Assembly: GCF_004216895.1 (NCBI RefSeq)
Contig: NZ_SGXE01000002.1
Location: 806,001-870,000 of the forward strand
Source: Aquimarina brevivitae
GTDB lineage: Bacteria > Bacteroidota > Bacteroidia > Flavobacteriales > Flavobacteriaceae
DNA length: 64,000 nucleotides
Direction: 5' to 3'
The notes below the pieces were generated by a model, which worked only from the letters and a program-made list of their open reading frames with translations, ran no database searches and had not been told where the DNA came from. Shown here piece by piece: positions 26,772-35,937 of the stretch; within the stretch, counting starts at the first letter, position 1, and the number at the start of each line of letters is the position of its first letter. A program made the position numbers and the translations under genes.

Positions 26772-27743
26772 ATGAAACTAAAAAGAATGATAAGGATTAA
26801 GGTCCTAATCGTATTAAGTCTACTACCATTTTGTTCATTTTCGCAATCAACTTTAAATTATGCAGATGATAATTTTATAGGGTTTACTACCATAACCACT
26901 AGCGATGGTTTACTACAATTACCAATATTTAAGGGCTGTAATTGTGATAATTTAACTCTTGCTTCTGCATTAGATGAATCCGATGCTGAAGAGGTTTTGG
27001 GAGATATGACAGGTTTCTGGGAGACGGATAGATTTAATCCTTTTACAGAGGAAGTAAATTATCCGTTTGTATTGCAATTTCAAACCGATTCATTTGCTGC
27101 CCCTGTGAATAAAAAAATGCACGTTACCTCAAGATATGGATGGAGAAGAGGCAGACCACATCGAGGAATTGATATTGATTTGGTTACCGGTGATGATGTC
27201 AAATCCATTCTATCTGGTAAAGTACGCTATGTGGGGTATACTTCAGGATTTGGTAATACGGTTGTTGTTCGGCATTATAATGGTTTAGAAACGGTGTATG
27301 CGCATTTATCCTCTTTTACAGTGTCAGTGAATCAAGAGATTGAAAAAGGTCACATAATAGGAAAAGGTGGGGTTAGCGGTAACGCAAGAGGAAGTCATTT
27401 GCATCTTGAGGTAAGGTATTATGGAAATACAATTAACCCCGAATATTTATTTGATTTTTCGGAAAGCTCAAAGATTCACGCCAACTCCATTTATGTAACC
27501 GAAAAATGGACTTCTCCACGGTATCATAGATCCACACGTCAATCTAAGATTGAGGTGTGTACTACATTACAGGAAGCGGAAAAATTTACACCAGCAAAAA
27601 ATGAAATTTATGTTGTAAAAAAAGGAGATACGCTGTATAGAATTGCCAATAAATATGGGGTCAAAATAACGCAATTGTGCAAGAAAAATGCTATAAAGCA
27701 TAGTACACCTTTACGGATTGGGCAACGTTTGGTTGTATTTTAA
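26772..27743 (+). CDS. M23 peptidase with C-terminal LysM domain, secreted
   Basis: A 323-residue exported murein endopeptidase-type protein (signal peptide about 1-24, ending SFSQ). The LytM zinc site is complete: HRGIDID (H and D ligands, near 136) and HLHLE (HxH, near 213), with VYAHLSSF between. A LysM motif closes the protein (VVKKGDTLYRIANKYGVKITQLCKKN, split by the domain turn) and would bind peptidoglycan. It probably cleaves cell-wall cross-links during growth or division. The unusual feature is the approximately 80-residue N-terminal segment before the catalytic domain, with paired Cys in KGCNCDN, which has no recognised domain. Confidence 0.92.
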   Translation: MKLKRMIRIKVLIVLSLLPFCSFSQSTLNYADDNFIGFTTITTSDGLLQLPIFKGCNCDNLTLASALDESDAEEVLGDMTGFWETDRFNPFTEEVNYPFVLQFQTDSFAAPVNKKMHVTSRYGWRRGRPHRGIDIDLVTGDDVKSILSGKVRYVGYTSGFGNTVVVRHYNGLETVYAHLSSFTVSVNQEIEKGHIIGKGGVSGNARGSHLHLEVRYYGNTINPEYLFDFSESSKIHANSIYVTEKWTSPRYHRSTRQSKIEVCTTLQEAEKFTPAKNEIYVVKKGDTLYRIANKYGVKITQLCKKNAIKHSTPLRIGQRLVVF

Positions 27744-27916
27744 TGCTAATTTTATCTAAGGTTTAAACATTATTTTCCATTTCAAAAGGTATTACCAATC
27801 TTTATTATTTTCAGTGTAAAAAGTTGAACAAATTAAATTATGTTCTTTTATGAAATTTAAGTATTATTAGGAATGATATTTGATGAACTATTCTTTAAAA
27901 GAATTAGGAAAGATAA

Positions 27917-28570
27917 ATGATGAAAAAGTTTCTGTTTACTATAATGGTTATTCTGTTTTCGATGAGTACAATGGCTCAGGTTGAAAACACGACTACTTTG
28001 CGCATTAATGCGGAAAAGGAGGATACCACCAACTCACTTTCCTTACCCTCAGCCAATAAAGAAATTCCTAATTCATCGGATTTTAAATTATATAGCAGCT
28101 CTGTAGATTCTTTATTCGCCAATCGAATGCAACGTCCATTCAGTATGAAGGATGATAATGGCTTACTAAAAGCTGATTATGTAGACATCAACAAAATAAA
28201 TGCAGATCATAAAGATGGAAATACTAGTGTAAATACTTCCGACCAATATTTCGGTGAGTTTAAAAGTAATGGTGGTTTTGTGCATCTTTTCTACAGAGAC
28301 TTTGGAGAAGTTGATAGTGATATGGTAAGGATTTACGTTGATGGTGATGTATTAAGAGGTAATGAAACCCTAGGAGGCGCGTTTAGAAGTTTAAAGATCA
28401 ATTTAGTACCTGGTGTAAATACAATAGTTATCGAAGCGCTTAATGAAGGTTATGCTCCACCCAATACTGCGGAATTTCAATTATACGATCATCTAGGTAA
28501 TTTAATTACTGGTAATGCCTGGAATTTAATAACAGGTAGAAAAGCTATAATGAAAGTGTTTAAAAATTAA
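27917..28570 (+). CDS. Secreted protein of unknown function
   Basis: A 217-residue protein with a clear signal peptide (about 1-20, ending MAQ). I do not recognise the family. The mature half from about 108 (YFGEFKSNGGFVHLFYRDFG) reads like a beta-sandwich with a repeated DG turn (IYVDGDVLRGN) and ends in AWNLITGRKAIMKVFKN. The preceding 60 residues are Asn- and Asp-rich and probably disordered. It stands between the M23 peptidase and a STAS-like gene with no tight linkage to either. Confidence 0.65.
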   Translation: MMKKFLFTIMVILFSMSTMAQVENTTTLRINAEKEDTTNSLSLPSANKEIPNSSDFKLYSSSVDSLFANRMQRPFSMKDDNGLLKADYVDINKINADHKDGNTSVNTSDQYFGEFKSNGGFVHLFYRDFGEVDSDMVRIYVDGDVLRGNETLGGAFRSLKINLVPGVNTIVIEALNEGYAPPNTAEFQLYDHLGNLITGNAWNLITGRKAIMKVFKN

Positions 28571-28763
28571 AAATGCCGATCTTCAGTAAGGTCTATATTG
28601 GTAGTTACTAAGTCTAAAACTAATTGACATCATAAATTTCCATTCCATAGCAATATTTTTTAACCTTCCGACTATAGAATATTAAATGAACTATTAGATT
28701 TCTGCTGCAATTTTAATAGCTTAGTAAAAGATTAGGAACCCATATTACGTAAACAGTATTTTT

Positions 28764-29156
28764 ATGTCACAGGATGCTACGCAGTCAACTCTTGTTCGAT
28801 TACAAGAATTTGATTTTGGTAAGGTATATTTTCACAATAAATTTTTAATCACTGAAATAAATGAAGGAGTTAATTTTGATCACTCCATGGCACTACAAAT
28901 AGCAAGCGTAATAGATGAAATTTATGCAGATGCTCCTTATGCCTATATAGCTAACCGAAAAAATTCCTTTTCCGTAAATCCACCGGACTACCGTAAAGTA
29001 AAAAGCGTTTTCAAAAACCTAAAACTTTTTTGTATCGTTACCTATACGAGTATGCAAAAAGAAAGTGTAAAGGTCGAACAAATTTTTTACCACGATACAA
29101 TTCATGTTTTTGATTCCTTAGAAGAAGCTATTGTTTTCATAGATAAACATTTATAA
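28764..29156 (+). CDS. Small STAS/SpoIIAA-like cytoplasmic protein
   Basis: A 130-residue protein with no signal peptide. Its order of strands and helices (GKVYFHNKFLITEINEG, then MALQIASVIDEIYADAPYAYIANR, then SLEEAIVFIDKHL at the end) resembles the STAS-like proteins of Flavobacteriaceae that may bind lipids or other proteins. The name is based on fold resemblance only. The region between 28571 and 28763 contains no gene. Confidence 0.6.
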   Translation: MSQDATQSTLVRLQEFDFGKVYFHNKFLITEINEGVNFDHSMALQIASVIDEIYADAPYAYIANRKNSFSVNPPDYRKVKSVFKNLKLFCIVTYTSMQKESVKVEQIFYHDTIHVFDSLEEAIVFIDKHL

Positions 29157-29261
29157 TTATATTAGAGCAGAAGATTGTAACTGTTTAGATACTAGTTTCT
29201 ACAATATTGAAAGGTTTAAATCAAAACAGATATAGTTTTTAAGAAAAAAAAAAGGAATACT

Positions 29262-30107
29262 ATGGAAGAGATTATTAACTATTTTGAAACGATACCGTCC
29301 TCGCATCGAAGTTTGATACTTGTTGGAGGAATTACCTTTTTTTGGGTATTGGAATATGCAGCACCTTTATTTAAATTTAATTACAAAAAGTTTAAGCACG
29401 CCTGGCCTAATATCTTCTTTACGCTAACTACAATAGTGGTTAATTTCTTTTTAGCCTTTATTTTGCTAAAAGTAAGTGATTGGACAGTAGCTAATGACTT
29501 CGGTATATTACAATGGTTAGATATGCCGCTCTGGGCAACTATTCTTTTAGGAGTTGCTATTTTGGATTTAGTAGGAGCTTGGTTAGCGCATTATGTGCAA
29601 CATCGTGTTAAGCCGCTTTGGCTTTTTCACTTAATTCACCATACGGATGATCACGTGGACACCACAACCGCTAATAGGCATCATCCTGTAGAAAGTGTAA
29701 TACGTTTTGTTTTTACTACATTAGGTACCTTTATTGCTGGAGCACCTATCGGTATAATTATGCTCTATCAATCCTTATCTGTGGTTTTATCTCAATTTAA
29801 TCACGCTAATATTAAATTACCTAAAAGTATCGATAATGCCATAAGCTGGGTAATAGTCTCTCCGGATATGCATAAAGTACACCACCACTATGTTTTACCC
29901 TATACCGATACGAATTATGGTAATATTTTTTCGATTTGGGATCGAATATTTAAAACATTTTCTAAAATTAACAATAAGGATTTAAAATACGGTGTAGATA
30001 CCTATCCGGATGTTACCTCAGAGACTAAAATAGGTAAATTATTAAAGCTACCTTTTGAAACTAAATATTCTGAAGCAAAAGAAGTAGAATCTGTTGCTAA
30101 ATCTTGA
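29262..30107 (+). CDS. Fatty acid hydroxylase / sterol desaturase family membrane protein
   Basis: A 281-residue integral membrane di-iron oxygenase-type protein. Hydrophobic helices flank the metal-binding histidine motifs HYVQH (about 125), HLIHH (about 138) and HH in TANRHHPVE, with a late HKVHHHY (about 208). All histidine clusters of the superfamily are present, so an active hydroxylase or desaturase is likely; substrates in bacteria include lipids and carotenoids. It converges on the DUF779 gene, with stop codons one base apart. No lipid or carotenoid genes are adjacent. Confidence 0.85.
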   Translation: MEEIINYFETIPSSHRSLILVGGITFFWVLEYAAPLFKFNYKKFKHAWPNIFFTLTTIVVNFFLAFILLKVSDWTVANDFGILQWLDMPLWATILLGVAILDLVGAWLAHYVQHRVKPLWLFHLIHHTDDHVDTTTANRHHPVESVIRFVFTTLGTFIAGAPIGIIMLYQSLSVVLSQFNHANIKLPKSIDNAISWVIVSPDMHKVHHHYVLPYTDTNYGNIFSIWDRIFKTFSKINNKDLKYGVDTYPDVTSETKIGKLLKLPFETKYSEAKEVESVAKS

Positions 30108-30108
30108 T

Positions 30109-30492
30109 TCAAGAATCTTGTGATTGTACCACATTAAGTGGTGAAAGATTTGGTAGTTCTTCAGCAGTAAAAACTCTGGATTTAATGACAAATCGTATAC
30201 CCAGAGGAATTTCTAATGAAAAACTAGATCCTCTCCCGTAAATGACGTCTAAGGTCAGTTGGGTGTGTTTCCAATATTCAAATTGGTCAGATGACATATA
30301 AAAATGGCATCCAGCAACTTCCCCTAGACATATATCTGTTTCATTAACCATAAAATCGTTGACCGGAAAACACATCGGGGAGGAACCATCACAGCATCCT
30401 CCGCTCTGATGGAATAGTAACTCCCCATGTTGCTTTTTTAACTGATCTACCACCTTAGTAGCAGCTTCAGTTATTTTAATTCGTTCTATCAT
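30109..30492 (-). CDS. DUF779-family protein
   Basis: A 127-residue protein with the DUF779 signature SGGCCDGSSPMCFP near residue 30 and conserved GCHFYMS near 61. The clustered cysteines could hold a metal or act as thiols. Genes of this family are usually next to aldehyde dehydrogenases, and here it follows one by 6 nt, so the two are surely cotranscribed. The biochemical role is unknown. Confidence 0.88.
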   Translation of the reverse strand: MIERIKITEAATKVVDQLKKQHGELLFHQSGGCCDGSSPMCFPVNDFMVNETDICLGEVAGCHFYMSSDQFEYWKHTQLTLDVIYGRGSSFSLEIPLGIRFVIKSRVFTAEELPNLSPLNVVQSQDS

Positions 30493-30498
30493 ATTTTG

Positions 30499-32022
30499 TT
30501 AAAAAAATCCCATTGGTTTTTTATCATAAGATATCAGCATGTTCTTAGTTTGGCGATAGTGATTCAGCATCATTTTGTGGGTTTCTCTACCAATACCAGA
30601 TTTTTTATATCCACCAAATGGGGCATGAGCTGGATAGGTGTGATAATTGTTTACCCAAACTCTACCAGCTTTTACCGCTCTGGCAATAGTATAGGCCTGG
30701 TGCGTATCTCTAGTCCAAACTCCAGCTCCAAGTCCATATAAGGTGTCATTGGCAATTTCTATAGCCTCTTTTTCATCCTTAAAAGTAGTTACACAGGCCA
30801 CTGGGCCAAATATTTCTTCTTGAAAAACACGCATTTTATTATTACCTTCTAAAAGCGTTGGTTTTATATAATAGCCGCCTTCTAAACCTTCAATATAAGC
30901 AGATTCGCCACCAGTTAACACCTTACAACCTTCCTCTTTTCCGATATTTATATAATTCAATATTTTTTCATATTGGTCGTTACTTGCTTGCGCACCCATC
31001 ATGGTATTTTCATCCAATGGATGTCCTAATTGAATTGCTTCGGTTCGCTCTATGACACGTTCTATAAATTGGTCATAAATACTTTCTTGAATAAGTATTC
31101 GAGAAGGACAAGTACAAACCTCGCCTTGATTTAAGGCAAACATTACAGCTCCTTCAATACACTTGTCAAAATACTCATCATCCGCTTCCATAATACTTTC
31201 AAAGAAAATGTTTGGAGATTTACCTCCTAGCTCTAAAGTGACAGGAGTTATGTTCTTAGAAGCATATTGCATAATCAATTGACCGGTAGTCGTTTCGCCG
31301 GTAAAGGCAACTTTATTTACCCTAGGACTTGATGCTAAAGGCTTACCAGCCTCTGCACCAAAACCATTAATGATGTTTAGTACCCCTTTTGGCAAAATAT
31401 CTTCAATCAATTCCATAAGTAATAAAATTCCAACGGGTGTTTGCTCTGCAGGTTTCAAAATAACACAATTACCCGCAGCAAGAGCTGGCGCTACTTTCCA
31501 AGCAGCCATTAACAAGGGAAAGTTCCAAGGAATAATCTGAGCAACTACACCTAATGGCTCTAAAATATTTAAGGAAACCGTATTTGAATCTAATTCGCTA
31601 GCTGTTCCTTCCTCTGCGCGAATCACTCCAGCAAAATATCGAAAATGATCTACAGCTAGCGGTAAATCTGCAGCTAAGGTTTCGCGAAGGGCTTTGCCGT
31701 TATCCCAGGTTTCTGCCCGAGCCAACTCCTCCAGATTTTCTTCTATCACATCGGCAATTTTTAACAAACAGTTACTGCGATAAGTAGCTGAAGAGTTATT
31801 CCACTCTGGTGCAGCTTTCCAGGCAGCATCTAAGGCTAAATTAACATCATCAGCAGTAGATCTTGCAATTTTAGTAAAGCTGTTGCCGTCTACAGGTGAA
31901 ATGTTATCGAAATAGTCACCATTCACGGGTGGGGTCCATTTTCCGCCAATATAATTATCATACTGACTTTTAAATTTTGGTTTTTCCAATTTTTGTTTTG
32001 GGGAAGATTTAGCAATACTCAT
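30499..32022 (-). CDS. Aldehyde dehydrogenase (AldB/ExaC-like)
   Basis: A 507-residue NAD(P)-dependent aldehyde dehydrogenase. The catalytic Cys is in [11 protein letters not shown] (about 304) and the general-base Glu in LELGGKSPN (about 267); FTGETTTGQ near 245 is the NAD site. The length and the N-terminal YDNYIGGKW match the acetaldehyde-oxidising AldB/ExaC group, which is typically paired with a DUF779 gene as here. Substrate specificity is inferred. Upstream lie a perfect 14-bp palindrome and two GTGTTA-containing repeats that may be an operator. The expected AraC or sigma-54 regulator is not in the window. Confidence 0.93.
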   Translation of the reverse strand: MSIAKSSPKQKLEKPKFKSQYDNYIGGKWTPPVNGDYFDNISPVDGNSFTKIARSTADDVNLALDAAWKAAPEWNNSSATYRSNCLLKIADVIEENLEELARAETWDNGKALRETLAADLPLAVDHFRYFAGVIRAEEGTASELDSNTVSLNILEPLGVVAQIIPWNFPLLMAAWKVAPALAAGNCVILKPAEQTPVGILLLMELIEDILPKGVLNIINGFGAEAGKPLASSPRVNKVAFTGETTTGQLIMQYASKNITPVTLELGGKSPNIFFESIMEADDEYFDKCIEGAVMFALNQGEVCTCPSRILIQESIYDQFIERVIERTEAIQLGHPLDENTMMGAQASNDQYEKILNYINIGKEEGCKVLTGGESAYIEGLEGGYYIKPTLLEGNNKMRVFQEEIFGPVACVTTFKDEKEAIEIANDTLYGLGAGVWTRDTHQAYTIARAVKAGRVWVNNYHTYPAHAPFGGYKKSGIGRETHKMMLNHYRQTKNMLISYDKKPMGFF

Positions 32023-32341
32023 AATACTTGTTTTTATAGTTACGGGAATTAAAAAAATAAAAAAGTAGCATCAAGTAACTTGAGAAGTGGGCCTTTTAAA
32101 GATACAACCTTTAGGATCTAAAAAATAATTTAAAGTGTTAATATTCAATATTTTAAAAGGTGTTATAACACCAAATAATTACGGCGAAATTGTATATAAA
32201 GCATTTTACTAGAACACAGTTTTTACTTTTATTATTATTTTTTTTGGATGAGGAAGTAAGTTCTATAGAATTCCTTTTATGTTACATTAAGTTAACTTAG
32301 TTTATAATCGTATTTTTAGGTGCACTTTAAAATAAGTAACC
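32023..32341. other. Intergenic region between aldehyde dehydrogenase and SDR genes
   Basis: A divergent spacer of 319 bases. It holds the repeat and palindrome at 32129-32172 and otherwise AT-rich DNA with no gene. An in-frame stop TAA at 32333-32335 lies nine bases before the SDR start and fixes it. Confidence 0.5.
32129..32172 (-). promoter_or_regulatory. Candidate operator upstream of aldehyde dehydrogenase gene
   Basis: A perfect palindrome GGTGTTATAACACC (32159-32172) overlaps one of two direct repeats, TTTAAAGTGTTA (32129-32140) and TTTAAAAGGTGTTA (32152-32165). The GTGTTA cores are 25 bp apart. It lies 107-150 bp upstream of the dehydrogenase start and 170-210 bp before the divergent SDR gene. 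Binding protein unknown. Confidence 0.4.
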
Positions 32342-33103
32342 TTGTTTGAATCATTAACAGATAAAGTAGTTTTAGTAACTGGAGCCTCCAAAGGTATTGG
32401 TAAAGAAATAGCAGCTCATCTATTAACTTGCAACGCCATAGTAGCGATTCATTATCATACAGATGAGCAAGGGGCACGTTCTTTATTAGAAAAAGATAAA
32501 TCTAAACGTTCAAAAATCTTCCAGGCGGATTTATCATCTAAAAATCAGATCTACACCTTGGTACAAGATGTGCTCTCAAACTATAAAAAAGTAGATACTG
32601 TAATCTGTAATGCGGCAGTGTTTGTAGCGCACTCGGTTTCTAAACCAACTAAAGATTGGTTTGAGGTATGGAAGACTACAATTCAAATTAACCTCCATGC
32701 GGTAGGATTACTCACCAAATTATTTTTAGATCATTTTCAAGAGGTAGGTGAAGGACGTTTTATTTACATAGGTAGCAGAGCAACATTCAGAGGGGAAACC
32801 GAAGAATATTTGGCTTATGCAGCTTCCAAAGGAGGAATAACTTCTTTAGCAAGGAGTGTAGCCAGATCATTTGGTAAACAAAATATTAAAGCTTTTGTAG
32901 TGGCTCCAGGATTTACAAAAACAGCCATGGCGCAACAATTTATTGCACATCACGGAGAAGAAAAGGTGCTACAAGAATTAGCATTAAATGAACTTACTAC
33001 ACCAAAGGATATAGCACCGTTTGTTGCATTTCTTTCTGCCGGATTGTTGGATCATGCAACCGGCGCAACATTCGATATCAATGCAGGTTCTCACATTAGA
33101 TAA
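32342..33103 (+). CDS. SDR-family oxidoreductase (FabG-like), TTG start
   Basis: A 253-residue classical short-chain dehydrogenase. The NAD(P) motif TGASKGIG is at 13-20, NAAV near 90, the catalytic Ser in IGSRATFRG near 143, and Tyr and Lys in YAASKGG near 159. The catalytic set is complete; the substrate is unknown. The start is TTG at 32342: an in-frame TAA nine bases upstream leaves no ATG or GTG option until far inside the domain. A terminator follows at 33135-33165. Confidence 0.88.
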   Translation: MFESLTDKVVLVTGASKGIGKEIAAHLLTCNAIVAIHYHTDEQGARSLLEKDKSKRSKIFQADLSSKNQIYTLVQDVLSNYKKVDTVICNAAVFVAHSVSKPTKDWFEVWKTTIQINLHAVGLLTKLFLDHFQEVGEGRFIYIGSRATFRGETEEYLAYAASKGGITSLARSVARSFGKQNIKAFVVAPGFTKTAMAQQFIAHHGEEKVLQELALNELTTPKDIAPFVAFLSAGLLDHATGATFDINAGSHIR

Positions 33104-33134
33104 GTATAAGATAACAAACTAAAAGGAATAGGAT

Positions 33135-33165
33135 AAAGCCATAGTCAAAACTATGGCTTTTTTTT
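33135..33165 (+). terminator. Intrinsic terminator after SDR gene
   Basis: A 10-bp perfect stem AAAGCCATAG / CTATGGCTTT at 33135-33160 followed by five more T. It also precedes the 3' end of the convergent HTH gene. Confidence 0.85.
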
Positions 33166-33171
33166 AGTGAA

Positions 33172-33369
33172 TTATCCGATTATATCCTTGATATCTACTT
33201 CCATATAATCAGCGATTTTTTTAATTCTTTCAAAATCCTTAGCCAGGTCTTTTTGCTTTACTACATATTCACCTGCCTGCGGGCTTACGCCTAAGGTTTT
33301 TGATAATCCATACACTGTTTTTTGTCCATTGCTCCTTTTGAGGAGTTTTTTTAATTTCTTGTTAACCAT
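33172..33369 (-). CDS. 65-residue helix-turn-helix (XRE-like) protein
   Basis: A small, strongly basic protein of 65 residues. GLSKTLGVSPQAGEYVVKQ and the following FERIKKIADYMEVDIKDIIG have the helix pattern of XRE-type DNA-binding domains (LAxxLGVS and IADYLxVxxxDLI). It has nothing beyond the HTH. It is divergent from a small secreted protein, and the 113-bp gap between the two starts contains repeated TATATTTG octamers. A role as a local repressor is plausible but unproven. Confidence 0.65.
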   Translation of the reverse strand: MVNKKLKKLLKRSNGQKTVYGLSKTLGVSPQAGEYVVKQKDLAKDFERIKKIADYMEVDIKDIIG

Positions 33370-33424
33370 AGTAATTTCTGAAAAAAGGAATCAAATATAC
33401 ATATAAATTTTTATTAAAAAAATA

Positions 33425-33455
33425 TTTGTATATTAAAAATATATTTGTATATTTG
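33425..33455 (+). promoter_or_regulatory. Promoter of the small secreted-protein gene with tandem TATATTTG
   Basis: TTTG at 33425-33428, a 19-nt spacer, then TATATTTG at 33448-33455 match the Bacteroidota promoter. A second TATATTTG abuts it at 33440-33447, and an inverted copy at 33392-33399 forms the -10 element of the divergent HTH gene. ATATTTGTATATT occurs twice, 19 bp apart. Confidence 0.6.
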
Positions 33456-33482
33456 GTCAGAACAAATCAAATCACCTTAACT

Positions 33483-33830
33483 ATGAAAACTTTACTTTTT
33501 ATCTTGGGATTACTAACTATGAATTGTGCCATTGCAAACGCTTCTATTGAAAACACTAACGGGGGTAAAGAAGACAAAAAGAAAACAGAAGCTAAGAAAG
33601 CTGAGAATAAGAATTTTCATTCAGTACGTAAATGGAAAATAACCATTGAGTACGATAATGGAGATAAGCTATCTAAGACTATTTCTGTACATCAAAATGC
33701 TACAGTAAGTGCGTTAGATCTGGCTTTTGCTGAGGCAGAAAAACAAGTTAAACGCCTCAAAAACGTAAAAGGATATGCTGTTAAACCTGTTGCAAATAAT
33801 GATTATGTGCTACTAGCAACAAATAAATAA
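33483..33830 (+). CDS. Small secreted protein of unknown function
   Basis: From the ATG at 33483 (chosen because MKTLLFILGLL opens a normal signal peptide and because the promoter elements overlap the longer frame) the protein has 115 residues. After the signal (about 1-20) comes a Lys/Glu-rich linker (about 27-43), then a compact domain starting WKITIEYDNGDKLSKTI and containing a helix rich in Ala and Glu. I do not recognise the family. It is divergent from the 65-residue HTH gene and has its own terminator. Confidence 0.65.
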   Translation: MKTLLFILGLLTMNCAIANASIENTNGGKEDKKKTEAKKAENKNFHSVRKWKITIEYDNGDKLSKTISVHQNATVSALDLAFAEAEKQVKRLKNVKGYAVKPVANNDYVLLATNK

Positions 33831-33873
33831 ATTTCGCCTCAAAACTACGATGGTTATCTATCTTAGTGTTATC

Positions 33874-33903
33874 AAAAAGACAGTTCGCTGTCTTTTTTTT
33901 TAT
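33874..33903 (+). terminator. Intrinsic terminator with TTCG loop
   Basis: A 10-bp stem AAAAAGACAG / CTGTCTTTTT (33874-33897) closed by a TTCG tetraloop and followed by more T. Confidence 0.88.
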
Positions 33904-34164
33904 GCTTAAAAATAAAATTAATCAAAAACGACTTTTTGGTATAGAAGGAGGATGTTATTAGGTATAAAACATAAAGGTATATTAAAACTTCCAAAAAGCA
34001 GTCGAATTCTTCTTTAGAAAAGGTTAATGTGGTTGATAGTTCTATTAGCTCTTATTACATTTAAGAAAAGCTGAAAAAACATTTTTAAGCAACGTGATAA
34101 ATATCCATTGCTATATAATGTTATAAAGCGAAACCTAATATGTATAATACATAAATCAAATCAA
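33904..34164. other. Intergenic region before the OsmC gene with possible long-range fold
   Basis: About 260 bases. CGACTTTTTGG near 33929 can pair with CCAAAAAGCAGTCG near 33991-34004, enclosing three GGTATA copies and a 21-codon frame that begins right after GGAGG (near 33952). None of this is strong enough to call a gene or RNA. The frame from 34108 that extends OsmC upstream is not used, because its first 19 codons are atypical. Confidence 0.35.
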
Positions 34165-34584
34165 ATGAAATTTAAAAGAAAAGCTAAAGCACATTGGAGT
34201 GGCAGTGGTAAAGAGGGTAGTGGAACCTTATCCACAGATAGTGGAGTGTTAGACGAAACACCATACTCCTTTCATACTCGCTTTGAAGACGGAACTAAAG
34301 GTACCAACCCAGAAGAATTGGTAGGAGCAGCTCATTCCGGTTGTTTTGCCATGCAATTGAGCTTTCTTTTAGGAGAAGAAGGTTTTCAACCAGAAACACT
34401 AGATGTAGTCGCTAATGTTTTATTCGAGGATGGCAGTATTACTGAGGTTACGCTCAACTTAACAGCTAGTATACCTGAAATAAGTTCAGAAAAGTTTACT
34501 GAGATTGCACAAAAAGCTAAAAATATTTGTCCAATTTCTAAACTTTTAGATACCAAAATTAATCTTATTACAAATCTTAAATAA
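34165..34584 (+). CDS. OsmC-family peroxide reductase-like protein
   Basis: A 139-residue OsmC/Ohr-superfamily protein. The start at 34165 gives MKFKRKAKAHWSGSGKEG, the normal N-terminus of OsmC. The two reactive cysteines are in LVGAAHSGCFAMQLS (about 50) and NICPISKLL (about 124), so the thiol peroxidase site is complete. It detoxifies organic peroxides or hypochlorite in the cytoplasm. The alcohol dehydrogenase gene follows after 12 nt and is probably cotranscribed. Confidence 0.92.
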   Translation: MKFKRKAKAHWSGSGKEGSGTLSTDSGVLDETPYSFHTRFEDGTKGTNPEELVGAAHSGCFAMQLSFLLGEEGFQPETLDVVANVLFEDGSITEVTLNLTASIPEISSEKFTEIAQKAKNICPISKLLDTKINLITNLK

Positions 34585-34596
34585 AAATACTTTATA

Positions 34597-35649
34597 ATGC
34601 CAGAGATCATAAAATCCTACGGTGCGAAGGAAGCTAAAGCTGATTTGCAACCTATGGAAATAAAAAGAAGAGATATCGGTAATGATGATATAAAAATTGA
34701 CATTACTTTTTGCGGAGTTTGCCATAGCGATATTCATCAAGTTAATAACGATTGGAAAAATTCCAAATATCCTGTGGTACCAGGACACGAAATTATTGGA
34801 CGTGTCATGGAAGTAGGTAAAAATGTAAAGAATTATAAGGAAGGTGACTTAGTAGGAGTCGGCTGTATGGTGGACTCTTGTCAGACTTGTGATTCTTGCA
34901 AGGACGACGTAGAACAATTTTGTGAAAATGGAGCCACATTTACCTATAATAGTGAAGATAAACACTTAGGTGGGCATACGTATGGAGGGTATTCTACTAT
35001 GGTTGTCGTAAATAAAGAATTTGTTTTAAAGGTACCGGAGAATATTGACGAAAAAGCTGCTGCACCTTTATTATGCGCAGGTATAACGACTTGGTCTCCT
35101 TTACGACATTGGAATGTTAAAAAAGGTGACAAGGTAGGTGTAGTAGGTCTTGGAGGGCTAGGACATATGGGTGTTAAATTTGCCAATGCTTTAGGAGCTC
35201 ACGTAGTGATGATTACAACTTCACCATCAAAAGCGGATGATGCCAAAAGCCTGGGTGCACACGAAGTGTTGATATCTAAGAACGAAAAGGAAATGGAAAA
35301 ACACGCAGGTAGTTTCGATTTTATATTGAATACTGTTCCTGTATCACATGATATGGATCCGTATATTAATTTATTAAAAAGAGATGCTACCATGGTGCTT
35401 GTAGGTGCTATTGAGCCCTTAGAGCCCTTCCACGGAGGAGGATTGATTATGGGGAGAAAACGTATTGCTGGTTCCATAATTGGTGGAATTAAAGAAACTC
35501 AGGAGATGCTAGATTTTTGTGGCGAACATAATATAGTGTCAGATATTGAATTGATTGATATGCAAAATATCAACAGGGCTTATGAGCGAGTAGTAAACTC
35601 CGATGTAAAATACAGGTTCGTTATTGATATGGCGTCTTTAAAGAATTAA
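34597..35649 (+). CDS. Zinc-dependent NAD(P) alcohol dehydrogenase (CAD/YahK-like)
   Basis: A 350-residue medium-chain alcohol dehydrogenase. The catalytic zinc residues are in CGVCHSDIH (about 38) and GHEIIG (about 63), and structural zinc cysteines are in CQTCDSCKDDVEQFC (about 93-107). The Rossmann motif GVVGLGGLGHMGVK lies near 177. The catalytic set is complete and resembles cinnamyl-alcohol dehydrogenase-like aldehyde reductases such as YahK, so reduction of aldehydes with NADPH is the likely direction. The pairing with OsmC suggests stress-related aldehyde removal. Confidence 0.92.
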   Translation: MPEIIKSYGAKEAKADLQPMEIKRRDIGNDDIKIDITFCGVCHSDIHQVNNDWKNSKYPVVPGHEIIGRVMEVGKNVKNYKEGDLVGVGCMVDSCQTCDSCKDDVEQFCENGATFTYNSEDKHLGGHTYGGYSTMVVVNKEFVLKVPENIDEKAAAPLLCAGITTWSPLRHWNVKKGDKVGVVGLGGLGHMGVKFANALGAHVVMITTSPSKADDAKSLGAHEVLISKNEKEMEKHAGSFDFILNTVPVSHDMDPYINLLKRDATMVLVGAIEPLEPFHGGGLIMGRKRIAGSIIGGIKETQEMLDFCGEHNIVSDIELIDMQNINRAYERVVNSDVKYRFVIDMASLKN

Positions 35650-35672
35650 AAAGCTAATGTTATTAAAATCAG

Positions 35673-35709
35673 CCTGAAAAGTATAGTTTCATATATTTTT
35701 CAGGTTTTT
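35673..35709 (+). terminator. Intrinsic terminator after alcohol dehydrogenase gene
   Basis: CCTGAAAA (35673-35680) pairs with TTTTCAGG (35697-35704), followed by a T run. Confidence 0.7.
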
Positions 35710-35937
35710 TTATAATAGGTGTTTTATAATTAAAAATAATTTTAACAGCTGTATACAACCTAACTCTTTTTGTACTAATTTTACATTACATTTAAGAAGT
35801 TAAAAGATGCTATATTAGCAAATAGATTTTCGGTTTTTATTGAGCTTAGTATCATACTAAATCAACCTCTTATATACATACCAGAGGAACCAATAAGTAA
35901 ACCTCACTTATAGTACACTTCTAAATTTTAAGTTTTA

